DNA of 64,000 nt from Mesostigma viride (lineage: Eukaryota; Streptophyta; Mesostigmatophyceae; Mesostigmatales; Mesostigmataceae), in the NCBI GenBank assembly GCA_009746045.1, contig RPFO01001748.1, forward strand, positions 1 through 64,000, written 5' to 3'. The stretch's first letter is position 1, and the number at the start of each line of letters is the position of its first letter. Made by a program: the position numbers and the translations under genes. This document shows, in pieces, positions 55,838 through 64,000 of this stretch. Below the pieces are notes generated by a model. The model was given only the letters and a program-made list of their open reading frames with translations. It was not told the origin of the DNA and searched no databases.

Positions 55838-58800
55838 TGAACAAGTGTCCAGCCGCGGGCATCAAGACGGTCCACTTCGCCGAGATGGCGGGCAAGACCG
55901 ACTCGATGGAAGCCCAGGTGGCTGCCATCAAGCATGGTGAGGAGGCGACGGCGCCCCCCAACCAATTCGAGACGGTGTACCGGGAGGACCCATTCTGGGC
56001 GCCCATGCCGGGTGACGTCGAGATCAACGCTGCGGAGGCTACCAAAGGCAAGCAGGCACGCAGCCCGCTTTCTTTTCAGCAGGCACCCATGTTGCCTGCC
56101 GGGCAGTTGCCCGCGTCCTTTTCCATGCCGCTGGCTGGGGTGCAATCTGCTTTTGAGCATGCGAACCCTGCTGGGCTGGAGCAGCGTAGGCGATTGGCGC
56201 CTGTGTACCCAATGCCGTTCATTGTGGACGTACCCATGTTTTCAGCACGGCAGGTGGTCGACACCTTCGGGCAGAAGGGGGTTGAGTGGCTGGGGTCGGT
56301 TGTGTCCGAGATCCAGTTGTTCGCAGATGGGCATGATGTGCGCACCTTGCGCAATTCTGAGTCCGTCACCTACGGGCGCCAGCCGGTAGAAGCCGCAGTG
56401 CCCGTGGTGCAAGCGGGAGTGGTCAGCACAAGTAGCCAGCAGCGCACTAGTGCAGTCCCCCAGGTTCCCACGGTGGTTCCATACCCCAATGGTGAGCCGT
56501 CCATGGCGTTCCAAGCAGTTGGAGCCTGTGGAGATGTATGGAGCGACATGGTGACATGTCCGTTGGTTGGCGCAGTCAAGCTTGATAGCGGTGCTCAGCC
56601 GCTAGTCATCAGCACGGACTTGGCCACCATGCTGAACCTGACCTACGAGAACGGTGGCTTAGTGGAAAGCCCCGTGTCTGTGTCAGGTTGGCAGGGTCCG
56701 GCTAGTAAGCCGTACGCTATGACGGCGGTTAAAGTCAACGTGATTTTCAATCCGTTGCGCGCCTCTAGCATGACCACCGTGTCCGCGTATGCGCTGGTGG
56801 TCAACAAGTGTGGATATTCCGCACTACTCGGGGTGGATGTCCTTGCTCGCGCCATGGTTCAGGTGGACTATAGGGCGGAGGAGGCATCTTACATCCCTGA
56901 TTGGGATGGGGCTGGCCTGAAGCGGGCCAGTGTGCCGGTCTCATGCTTCAGTTCTTCAGCCGGGGCTGCACGCCTCAACCCTTCCGCGGCTGCGGGCGTG
57001 GTGGAGGTCAGCATGGTGGAGGTACGGGCGGCGGGCTCATCGGCGTGGGACAAGCATCGGACGGTGCTGCCCCAGCCAACGGCGAGCATTGCCAAGATGC
57101 GCACGCAGTGGTCGCTGGATGCTGTGACGTCCACGCGGCAGCTGGCTATGCGCAAGCGGGTGACTGAAGCCGTCATCACCATTCCTCAGATGGCCAGCCA
57201 TGGCCTCACTTTGCTGCAACCGGGTGTCTCGGAGGCCCAAGGTAATTTTTCTGCTGCAATCTTACCGCAGGCCCCTGATTTTGCCAAGGGTGCGGTAGTG
57301 TTGGAACTGTTTGCGGGGATCGGAGGGGGCATTGCAGGCTTTTTGGCCGCAGGCGGCGTGTGCCGTAAACTCATCGCGGTAGAGCCATCGCACAAGGCGC
57401 GTCAGGTGTACTTCAGTCACTGTGGCGTGTTGTCGCGAGAGTATCCCGCGCAGTTTCCGCCATCAGCATGGCGTGACCCGTTTGGGGAATGTCCTCAAGA
57501 TATCCGAGCCATCGGTGAGGTGCAGGTGCAGCAGTTGTTGCGCAGGCATCATGCCATCGACTTGGTAATTGCGGGTTGGGAGTGCCAGGGCCTGAGCCAG
57601 GCAGGGCAAGGGCGGGGGCTAGCCGATCCGCGTAGCGCGCTGTTCTGGGAACTGTTGCGTGTGGTGGGACTGTTGCAGTCGCGTCAGCCCCATCCGCCTG
57701 CGTATCTGTTTGAGAACGTTGTGGCGGGTGACAGCCCACATCAGGCGGTGCGGGAGGACTGGGCTACAATCGTGGCACTCCTGGGGGAGCCCATCGTGTG
57801 TGACAACGCAGGGCTGGGTGGGCTCACGCATCGTTTGCGTGCCTATTGGACCAACGTGGCGTGTGCGACCGATGTGCAGGCGGTCTTGGGGGCCGTAGCA
57901 AGGCAGCATCCGAGTGTGTCTGCGGAGGTAGCATTGCCTTCCCACCTAGTCACGCAGAAGGTGGATAGCGAGGATCGCCCACCGTATGCACGCGTCAACC
58001 GGGTCGGGAGCCCCATGTGTGCACTGCCGACCCTGGTCAGTTACCAAGGGTCGACAGCATACCGTGATCGGGGTAAGGGTCTCGTTTGGGACACTACCAC
58101 CGGTCTGTTGGTGCAGCCACCCGCAGAATTTCGTGAGGCCAGCATGGGTTTTCATGTCGGGGCCTCGGCGCTGCCGGGCGTGCTCGAGAGTGAGCGCTGG
58201 TCTTTGATAGGCCAGGCTATGTCGGTGTTGCAGGTCGGGTATGTGCTGCTTGCATCGGTTGCCGTGCGCCAGTCTGGGGGGGCGTCCCCAGCCAATCCGC
58301 CTCAGCAGGTTGAGGCGCGCGCAGCCAAACTGAAGCGCCCTGCAGCGACGGGGACTTCATCAGCATGGGGGTGGCGTCTGCGACAGGTGTGGACTATCAT
58401 TCTCATGACCGCCCTGCTGACCAGCACCGTGCTGGCCGGCGAGCCCACGCTGCATCGGGTAATACACCGTGCGGCACGCGAGGCTCCGGCGGTGGGTGTC
58501 ACACCAGGCGTGGCAGCCTTTTCCTTGTTCCACGACGATGCGGCTAGGGCGCCGCATCTTGAGGCACATGCGGTAGCTGTGGGTGATCCCGCGGATACGC
58601 ACCCCTGGGCTATTGGCGAACACCTTTCTGATGCGCAGCGCTCAGCCATGCTAAAGTGGCTAGGCACTGCAAGGGGGGCCTTCGCTTTCACAAGTGATGA
58701 ACTGGGGTGTTTCAATGGTGGGACCATGCGTGTTCCATTGGACACTGACACTCCTTTGTTCCGACGCCAGCATCGCCTGAGTCAGGCCGAGTTGGATTTT

Positions 58801-59238
58801 GTAGCCGAGCAATGCAAGGAGTTAGAGGATGCCGGTATCATCAGGCAATCTTCCTCCAGCTATGCCGCTGCCGTTGTCGTTGCGCCCAAGAAGGACGCTA
58901 TCACCGGGGCATGGACGGGTATGCGCATGGCCACCGATCTGCGGTTGCTGAATGCACACACACCCGTGGACCGTTACCCCATGCCACGTGTGGATGATGT
59001 CCTGGATAAGATATCTCCTCATGTGAAGTTTGTGTCCTCGCTGGACCTGCGTAGCGGCTTTCATCAGATCGCAGTTGCGCCGGAGGATCAGCGGAAGCTT
59101 GCATTCTGGGGGGCGGCAATTTGTATGAGTGGGTGCGCATGCCCTTTGGGCACCGCAACGCTAGTGCTGTTTTCCAACGAGCTATGGACAAAGTGCTTGC
59201 AGGTCTTCCTTTCGCCGCTTGTTACATTGATGATGTAA
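55651..59238 (+). CDS. pol part 1: zinc knuckle, protease, C5-MTase, N-terminal RT
   Basis: The frame is open from 55651; the first ATG is 55837. The zinc knuckle CFLCDKDGHLSREC (55738-55779) sits before that ATG, so expression must come from gag by a -1 shift, possibly near the seven-G run at 55694-55700. Numbered from the 55837 ATG, the protease has LDSGAQP (Asp 250). The methyltransferase spans about residues 484-815. A hydrophobic stretch (WTIILMTALLTSTVLAG, about residue 850) follows, then RT with RYPMPRVDDVL and SLDLRSGFHQI (Asp 1070). From about 59113 the frame no longer encodes RT, and it ends at 59238. The true continuation is in the next frame. Confidence 0.83.
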   Translation, partial: RRWRQQRRCRPDASWGGTSSQTGTRTDARKSGCFLCDKDGHLSRECPSRCTKPHGADTKWHLMNKCPAAGIKTVHFAEMAGKTDSMEAQVAAIKHGEEATAPPNQFETVYREDPFWAPMPGDVEINAAEATKGKQARSPLSFQQAPMLPAGQLPASFSMPLAGVQSAFEHANPAGLEQRRRLAPVYPMPFIVDVPMFSARQVVDTFGQKGVEWLGSVVSEIQLFADGHDVRTLRNSESVTYGRQPVEAAVPVVQAGVVSTSSQQRTSAVPQVPTVVPYPNGEPSMAFQAVGACGDVWSDMVTCPLVGAVKLDSGAQPLVISTDLATMLNLTYENGGLVESPVSVSGWQGPASKPYAMTAVKVNVIFNPLRASSMTTVSAYALVVNKCGYSALLGVDVLARAMVQVDYRAEEASYIPDWDGAGLKRASVPVSCFSSSAGAARLNPSAAAGVVEVSMVEVRAAGSSAWDKHRTVLPQPTASIAKMRTQWSLDAVTSTRQLAMRKRVTEAVITIPQMASHGLTLLQPGVSEAQGNFSAAILPQAPDFAKGAVVLELFAGIGGGIAGFLAAGGVCRKLIAVEPSHKARQVYFSHCGVLSREYPAQFPPSAWRDPFGECPQDIRAIGEVQVQQLLRRHHAIDLVIAGWECQGLSQAGQGRGLADPRSALFWELLRVVGLLQSRQPHPPAYLFENVVAGDSPHQAVREDWATIVALLGEPIVCDNAGLGGLTHRLRAYWTNVACATDVQAVLGAVARQHPSVSAEVALPSHLVTQKVDSEDRPPYARVNRVGSPMCALPTLVSYQGSTAYRDRGKGLVWDTTTGLLVQPPAEFREASMGFHVGASALPGVLESERWSLIGQAMSVLQVGYVLLASVAVRQSGGASPANPPQQVEARAAKLKRPAATGTSSAWGWRLRQVWTIILMTALLTSTVLAGEPTLHRVIHRAAREAPAVGVTPGVAAFSLFHDDAARAPHLEAHAVAVGDPADTHPWAIGEHLSDAQRSAMLKWLGTARGAFAFTSDELGCFNGGTMRVPLDTDTPLFRRQHRLSQAELDFVAEQCKELEDAGIIRQSSSSYAAAVVVAPKKDAITGAWTGMRMATDLRLLNAHTPVDRYPMPRVDDVLDKISPHVKFVSSLDLRSGFHQIAVAPEDQRKLAFWGAAICMSGCACPLGTATLVLFSNELWTKCLQVFLSPLVTLMM
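57286..58260 (+). other. C5-cytosine DNA methyltransferase domain inside pol
   Basis: Motif I reads VVLELFAGIGGGIAG (57298-57342). Motif IV reads AGWECQGLSQAGQGRGLADP, with catalytic Cys 583 (57583) preceded by Glu where most family members have Pro (PCQ). Motif VI is LFENV (57709-57723). A motif VIII-like THRLRAYWTN follows. A target-recognition-like stretch (about 57950-58140) leads to motif X-like ERWSLIGQAMSVLQ (58192-58233). All elements needed for SAM binding and catalysis are recognisable in order, so it may be active. The Pro-to-Glu change makes this uncertain. By family it would methylate cytosine C5 in DNA. Confidence 0.87.
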
Positions 59239-61910
59239 TCGTCTTTAGCGCGACATTTGAGGAGCACCTGGCGCACTTGGAGCAGGTTCGCTTGGCTCTC
59301 GAGGAGCATAATATGCGGCTGCACCCTGAGAAGTGCAAGTTCGCCCAGCGGACCCTCTCATTCCTTGGTCATCAGATTGTGCCGGGTGGCCGGACGCCTG
59401 ATGCCGCCAAGGTCGAATCCATTGTGCAGGCCGCCGTACCCACGGATGTCTCAGGGGTGCGGGCGTATTTGGGTTTGGCTGGCTATTACCGAGGTTACAT
59501 TGAGAACTTCAGCAGCAAGGTGAAGCCCTTGACCGAGTTACTCAAGAAGGGGTGCGTGTGGGCGTGGGGTCCCGCACAGCAACGCGCCATCGAGACAATC
59601 AAGCAGGAGCTCACGTCGGCCCCGATTCTGCGCGCCCCTGACTATGCTTTGCCATTTGTGTTATATACCGACTGGTCCAAGGTAGGACTGGGTGCGGTCT
59701 TGGCGCAAAAGGATGGTGATGGGCGCGAGCACGTTATTGCTTATGCTAGTCGCAGCAACAACCCAGCGGAGAGCCGGTATTCTTCCTATGAGGGGGAGGC
59801 ACTGGCTGTGGTGTGGGCCATCAAGCACTTTCGCCCGTATTTAGTTGGGCGCGTGTTTACTCTGGTGACAGACCACCAGCCGCTTCAGTGGCTAATGACC
59901 AACACCAACCTGACGGGTAAGCTCGCCCGATGGGCCATGATTATCCAGGAGTACCACATGACCATTGTGCATCGGGCCGGCAAGGACCATGTCAACGCCG
60001 ATGTGCTATCCCGATACGCCATGCCTACCACTGTTGACCACACTGGAGCCCGGGCCATGGGTGCCGAGGGCTCGTCGGGTTCTGTGGTCTTTGTGAACGC
60101 TGCTGGGTATGCGGCCGACGATGAGGAGGAGGCGTGGTGGCGCAGTGTCGAGTACTCTGTGGCGGACTTCGGCATCAGCGACGACCCGGTGCGGCCGTCG
60201 CCATTCACGCCATCCAAAGCTGTGTGCGCTATGGAAGAGGGTAGGTCTCTGTCCTTTGACATTGATCCTTCTCTGCAGCAGCTGATCGCTGTGCAGGCTC
60301 TCTTAGCGCGTAGCTCTCTTGCTGATTGCTACACCGCTGATATCTGGCTAGATGGTCGAGTTTTGGAGCAAGTGCAGGGTGCTGTCTTGACTCCTACTCC
60401 AGTCGATTGGACTCCTGCTCAGAAGGCGACGGAGTTGAACAGGGTGCAGCACAGGGCTGCAACCTATGGTTGGGAAGATGGGGTTTTGTACAAGCTGTTG
60501 GGCAAGCGTAGGGTGGTCGTCCCACCGCCTGACAAGCGCGTTGCTATAGTGCAGGCGTACCACGAGCGGTATGGTCACTTGGGTGGCAATCGCACGCTCA
60601 GCCTCGTACGGACCAGCTATTGGTGGAATAACATGCGACACACAGTGGCCCAGGTAGTGGCCAGCTGTGTCCCGTGTGCTCGAACCAAGGCTAACTTTAG
60701 CGCAGATCATGGTGCCAAGGAGCTGATGTCGCTTCCCATCAAGGGCTTGTTTTATCGCTGGCACGTCGATCTGTGCGGGCCGTTTCAGGAGAGCCCTGAC
60801 GGCAACCTCTATGTCATGGTATGCGTGGAGAGCTTTAGCAAATGGGTTGAGTTGATCCCCATTGCTGACAAGCATGCCGCTACCACAGCGAAGCATTTTG
60901 CAGACATCATCACCAGGTTTGGGGCTCCCGCGGAGGTAGTCACGGACCAGGGTGGTGAGTTCAGGGGTGAGTTCCAGGAGTTGCTGGATGGATGTCTTAT
61001 TGATCACCGTCGCACTTCTCGGGAGCATCCTCAGGCCAATGGTTTGGCTGAGAGATTGGTGCAGACCGTCAAGCAGGCGCTGCGCAAGTGGAGCCTGCAG
61101 GTGCCGGAGTCGGCCAGGTGGGATCGCGAGTTGGCATGGATTGCCATGGGTTATCGCATGTCTCCCCAGGAGTCTCTCGCTACCTTCTCCCCGTATTTCC
61201 TTCTGTTCGGGCGTAATCCTCTTTTGCCTACGGAGGCACAGGTTGCGCACCCCGAACCCATGGCCTTCGACAACGCTCAGCAATTTTTGGTTGAGGTGCT
61301 GGCCAGGGCAGAGACTTTTAAGAAGGTCATGCCCATCGCGATGAACAACTTGTTCATTGCTCAGCACAGGGACTCCCTGCGTTACGCTCAGCGCCGGGGG
61401 GGCGCATACATGGCTCGCCAGCTGCGGTTTAGGCCAGGGCAGTATGTTTTCCTGCGCACTCAGCTGAAGCACACTTTGGATGTGGAGGCGGGGCCCACCA
61501 TTTTGCGCATTGTGGCTATCAAACCATCGGGAGTGGCAATTTTGGAGGGCGCCGACGGGAGCCGTACGACAGACAACCTCAGCAATCTCAGTCCCTGCTC
61601 ACTGCCCAATTTGGTCCACGACCTCCAACCGCACACATCTCGCCGAGTCAAGGACGCCCAGTGTCAGGTTTGTCACCGGGTCGATCAGGCGGAGTCCATG
61701 TTATTGTGTGATCAGTGTAACTGTGGTTGGCACATGCAGTGCTTGCAGCCCGTGGTCACCAGCATTCCGGAGGGGGATTGGTTTTGTCCAGTGTGCACCG
61801 CTGCGCAGTTTACCTCCCGCATCATCATGGGACAGGTCCTCGCCCACCCCACAGGGCATGCAGTTAAGGCAGGCACATCAGCTCAGCTCATTTGGGTTTT
61901 ACCAAATTAA
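59112..61910 (+). CDS. pol part 2: RT palm/thumb, RNase H, integrase, PHD finger
   Basis: Continues RT in the -1 frame with GGGNLYEWVRMPFG, the catalytic YIDD (59223-59234) and FLGHQIVPGG. RNase H has VLYTDWSKVGLGAVLA (Asp at 59670), EGEALAVVWA and TDHQPL. Integrase has an HHCC-type finger (HERYGHLGG ... CVPC, about 60560-60680), core Asp 60768 (WHVDLCG), Asp 60945 (TDQGGEF) and Glu 61050. That leaves 34 residues between the last two, one fewer than the usual 35. A GPY/F-like part (FRPGQYVFLRTQL) and a PHD finger follow. No ATG precedes the RT part, so it needs a fused read from part 1. The break lies in a run of six G (59108-59113). Confidence 0.85.
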   Translation, partial: GGNLYEWVRMPFGHRNASAVFQRAMDKVLAGLPFAACYIDDVIVFSATFEEHLAHLEQVRLALEEHNMRLHPEKCKFAQRTLSFLGHQIVPGGRTPDAAKVESIVQAAVPTDVSGVRAYLGLAGYYRGYIENFSSKVKPLTELLKKGCVWAWGPAQQRAIETIKQELTSAPILRAPDYALPFVLYTDWSKVGLGAVLAQKDGDGREHVIAYASRSNNPAESRYSSYEGEALAVVWAIKHFRPYLVGRVFTLVTDHQPLQWLMTNTNLTGKLARWAMIIQEYHMTIVHRAGKDHVNADVLSRYAMPTTVDHTGARAMGAEGSSGSVVFVNAAGYAADDEEEAWWRSVEYSVADFGISDDPVRPSPFTPSKAVCAMEEGRSLSFDIDPSLQQLIAVQALLARSSLADCYTADIWLDGRVLEQVQGAVLTPTPVDWTPAQKATELNRVQHRAATYGWEDGVLYKLLGKRRVVVPPPDKRVAIVQAYHERYGHLGGNRTLSLVRTSYWWNNMRHTVAQVVASCVPCARTKANFSADHGAKELMSLPIKGLFYRWHVDLCGPFQESPDGNLYVMVCVESFSKWVELIPIADKHAATTAKHFADIITRFGAPAEVVTDQGGEFRGEFQELLDGCLIDHRRTSREHPQANGLAERLVQTVKQALRKWSLQVPESARWDRELAWIAMGYRMSPQESLATFSPYFLLFGRNPLLPTEAQVAHPEPMAFDNAQQFLVEVLARAETFKKVMPIAMNNLFIAQHRDSLRYAQRRGGAYMARQLRFRPGQYVFLRTQLKHTLDVEAGPTILRIVAIKPSGVAILEGADGSRTTDNLSNLSPCSLPNLVHDLQPHTSRRVKDAQCQVCHRVDQAESMLLCDQCNCGWHMQCLQPVVTSIPEGDWFCPVCTAAQFTSRIIMGQVLAHPTGHAVKAGTSAQLIWVLPN
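61662..61796 (+). other. PHD finger at the integrase C-terminus
   Basis: A C4-H-C3 pattern is complete: CQVC, LLCDQC, the His of GWHMQC, and a final CPVC after EGDWF. PHD fingers of this type read histone tails. Here it could guide integration to chosen chromatin, by analogy with gypsy chromodomains. The protein continues for about 37 more residues. Confidence 0.85.
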
Positions 61911-62196
61911 GCTGAGTGGCCAGCCGCCATGGTGGCGCCGGAGATTGTGGCACGCAGACGCGACATGGGGTTTGTGCCGGGGATGACCCCCTAGAGCCAC
62001 GCTCACTACTCGGGCGTGAGTGATTTTGGGTAGCTCTGTCTTCCGCCTCTAGTGCTGCCACAAGGGAAGGGGCCGAGGCTCGAGAAGCGATGGGCCTCTT
62101 GTCGCCCTCGCTCAATACCATCAGCCATCGCGTGGTGGCTGGTCCGAAGTGTTACACAATGTGCCTCTAGTCTTGGCGGGATGATAAATTAATAAT

Positions 62197-62244
<48 letters not shown>

Positions 62245-63465
62245 CCAAACAGGTTACACAGACTGTGCTCTAACAAGGAGAATAGGGCATTTTCCTTGCC
62301 AGCCAGCAATGTACCTGGTTGTCCATGCGAATCCGCTGGAAGCGCAGTCCCTTGAACGAACGGTGCTGGAATAGATCCGTGGAAGCGTCCTCTCGGGCAC
62401 TGTCACGCAAACCGGGTCACGGGGACCGAGCACCAAAATACGTCAAAAGGACGTGAGATCCTGCAGCTTAATTGCCGGAGCTGACCGTATCCCAGATGTA
62501 GGGTGCGAGGCAATCGCCAAGACGCCAAATAATGCGTTAAAGTGTAACCCACAGAGCGTTTCTGTAAGCACGCAGTATAAGGAAATTCGTTTCCGGACGA
62601 ATCCCTTAGGTCAACCGGACAAGGCCAGGTTGGTGCGTGCAGGAACTGCAATATGGGTAACTGGTATGGACAGTTAGGATTGTGAGGATCCGACCCCCAC
62701 AATGTATTACTGCAAGCGGAATTAGTAAGGGTTCCGGCCCTTATATAATTCCGTCGATGATCGATCCGGATCAGATTACAGAGAAACACCGACGGGATAG
62801 AGGCCACTAGGAAACTTTCCTCCGAGTATGGCTATCTAAAATAGCGCCTTGATTATTGATACTGAATGCGAAAGACCTTTGACTTCCTATGCGTCACAGC
62901 GCACGATGGTGGCTTAAGAATACTTGTCACACTATACGAATAAGCTCAAACCCGGAAAACCGGTTTCGTATATTACAATGTTACCACATAGATTAAAACA
63001 CTCAATACGGGAAGACTTACACCCAGTAGGCGAGGAATTCGCACTCGAGCCCACAGGAGAATTACACTCCAACCAGGCATGACGTCAGGTCCGCGGGGAC
63101 GGGCTTCTCGAACCGTCTAGAACACATTAAAGACCAGTACCGTACTAGGACCGGTACCGGGCTAGGACTCTCCTGAATAATATCCAAATGTCCGTAGGTA
63201 CCATCATATAACTTGTGTGCAGTGCCACTTGGCTGTCCCGTAACTCCCGTTCAGGCGCTAGGTCCGCCTACGGCGCAAAGGCCAAGTTCGTCAGCAAAAC
63301 TTCTACACTTACTTCCACACGGATTGCCTCGGCTGGGCAACTATACTCTGGCCTCGACACTGGCGCCAGATTACGGTGGGCGCCGATCGACCGGGACGCC
63401 CGGATAATTTTACCACAAACGCCCGGATAATTTTACCACAAATGGCATGTCGCATCCGCGCAACA
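61911..63465. other. Region downstream of gypsy pol, nothing recognised
   Basis: No gene is seen and no direct-repeat match to the gypsy 5' leader was found. It contains a CA dinucleotide tract (62199-62242). A 23-bp tandem duplication (CGCCCGGATAATTTTACCAC) occurs at 63398-63441. Confidence 0.4.
62199..62242. repeat. CA dinucleotide microsatellite
   Basis: 22 uninterrupted CA units. Confidence 0.95.
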
Positions 63466-63985
63466 TCAGACGCAGCTGCACACGCTTCCCCCCTTTACGT
63501 ACCCGACGCGTGCCACCACAACCTGCTCGTGATTCCAAAGCTTGCTCCTCGCCGCCAGCTGTGCAGGGTTGTAGTCCTCGTCCATGCTGATGGGGGTGTC
63601 CTTGAGCAGGCGACGGGCTCCAATGACCCATTTCTTGTCATTCATGGTGGACATGGTGACAAAAAACAGGCCCAGTGGGCCTGGTAGGCGTATAGCCCTT
63701 TCAATTACCACGCTGTGTCGCAGCTGCAGCACCCCCAGGAACGCTGGGCCCCGCAAGGCCTCGGTAAGCGCTTGTGCGGTGTCATGCTTGCCCACCTCAA
63801 AGTTCTTGAGGACTATATTGCGTTGTCTGAGCTGTGCCACGCTCCGTGACAACACTGCAGCACTTGGCTGCCGTCTTAGCCGCTTGGGCTACGAGGGCGT
63901 CTAGAGGCTTGCCCGCCGTCACGTCCGCGAACGTGACCCGCTTGGGGGGGCCGGGGGTGGCCATGGCCGCCTTTAATTCCAACAA
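63466..63985 (-). pseudogene. LINE ORF1 (gag-like) fragment at window edge
   Basis: On the minus strand the frame MATPGPPKRVTFADVTAGKP (start about 63961) stops near 63860. A second frame (63855-63466) continues with LSRSVAQLRQRNIVLKNFEV, an RRM-like middle (GPLGLFFVTMSTMNDKKWVI) and ISMDEDYNPAQLAARSKLW. The last part resembles the D-x-x-L-T-P-x-Q-x-x-A-R-x-x-L segment near the end of LINE-type ORF1 proteins of plants and algae. The change of frame near 63860 suggests decay or an unrecognised intron. The assignment is by pattern only. Confidence 0.5.
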
Positions 63986-64000
63986 TGTGGCTGGCGTTGC

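Larger units (their letters stand above)
54002..61910 (+). mobile_element. Ty3/gypsy retrotransposon encoding a C5-cytosine methyltransferase and a PHD finger
   Basis: The order is gag, zinc knuckle, aspartic protease, C5-MTase, RT, RNase H, integrase (zinc finger, core, C-terminal part) and PHD finger. RT before integrase places it in Ty3/gypsy. The coding part is nearly intact over 7.9 kb, with a -1 frame step before the zinc knuckle and a one-base break in a G run inside RT. No pair of LTRs was found by eye, so the element is either truncated or its LTRs have diverged. Methyltransferase-bearing LTR retrotransposons are known from some algae and dinoflagellates, and the PHD finger at the integrase end may take the place of a chromodomain. 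Confidence 0.9.

Noticed and set aside
55934-56389. Second frame overlapping gypsy pol
   Set aside because: It is a shadow of the protease-region frame, with no motif and atypical composition.
53000-62200. LTR pair for the gypsy element
   Set aside because: I compared the upstream leader with the downstream region by eye and found no shared long segment, so no LTRs are annotated. A dot plot would settle it.

Overview
The window reads as a nuclear segment of a eukaryote with spliceosomal introns, most likely a green alga (chlorophyte or prasinophyte-like). The reasons are two finely split GT-AG genes, a plant/algal-type GT29 sialyltransferase-like gene, CCCTAAA-type telomeric repeats, split-direct-repeat elements like the TOC/PAT group, and a Ty3/gypsy element carrying a cytosine methyltransferase. 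The species cannot be fixed from this sequence. There are no bacterial features.

Layout. 1-4475 is a purine array (GGGGGAA-type). 4476-9664 has no recognised host gene but holds a complete non-autonomous split-direct-repeat retroelement (6006-7963). A 13-exon minus-strand gene (30732 down to 9665) encodes a 408-residue type II membrane protein with a coiled-coil stem and a GT29 (sialyltransferase-like) domain. All exon phases agree and the summed CDS is divisible by three. Its introns hold a second split-repeat element (17856-19639), an interstitial telomeric tract and many simple arrays. About 1.07 kb from its start codon a divergent 13-exon plus-strand gene (31807-49313) encodes an equilibrative nucleoside transporter (SLC29/ENT-like) of 1149 residues, with a very large insert of about 720 residues in the central loop. 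Again every phase agrees. From 50.5 to 52.5 kb lies a decayed LINE (minus strand). From 54.0 to 61.9 kb lies a Ty3/gypsy retrotransposon with gag, protease, a C5-cytosine methyltransferase, RT, RNase H, integrase and a terminal PHD finger. It is split by two frame changes. The right edge holds a fragment of a second LINE-type ORF1 (minus strand).

Most unusual signals. (1) In both host genes, sequence at exon-intron borders recurs as degraded copies inside the neighbouring intron, at donors and acceptors alike. At least 15 of the 24 introns' edges show this, as if introns grew by repeated duplication across splice sites. (2) A roughly 1.95-kb pyrimidine array ends directly at a 3' splice site. 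(3) The gypsy element combines a DNA methyltransferase with a chromatin-reader-type PHD finger. (4) Two related but diverged elements share an A-X-B-A-y-B architecture in opposite orientations.

The two host genes do not form an operon. They may share a divergent promoter region. One product is predicted to act in the Golgi and the other in a membrane as a nucleoside carrier.
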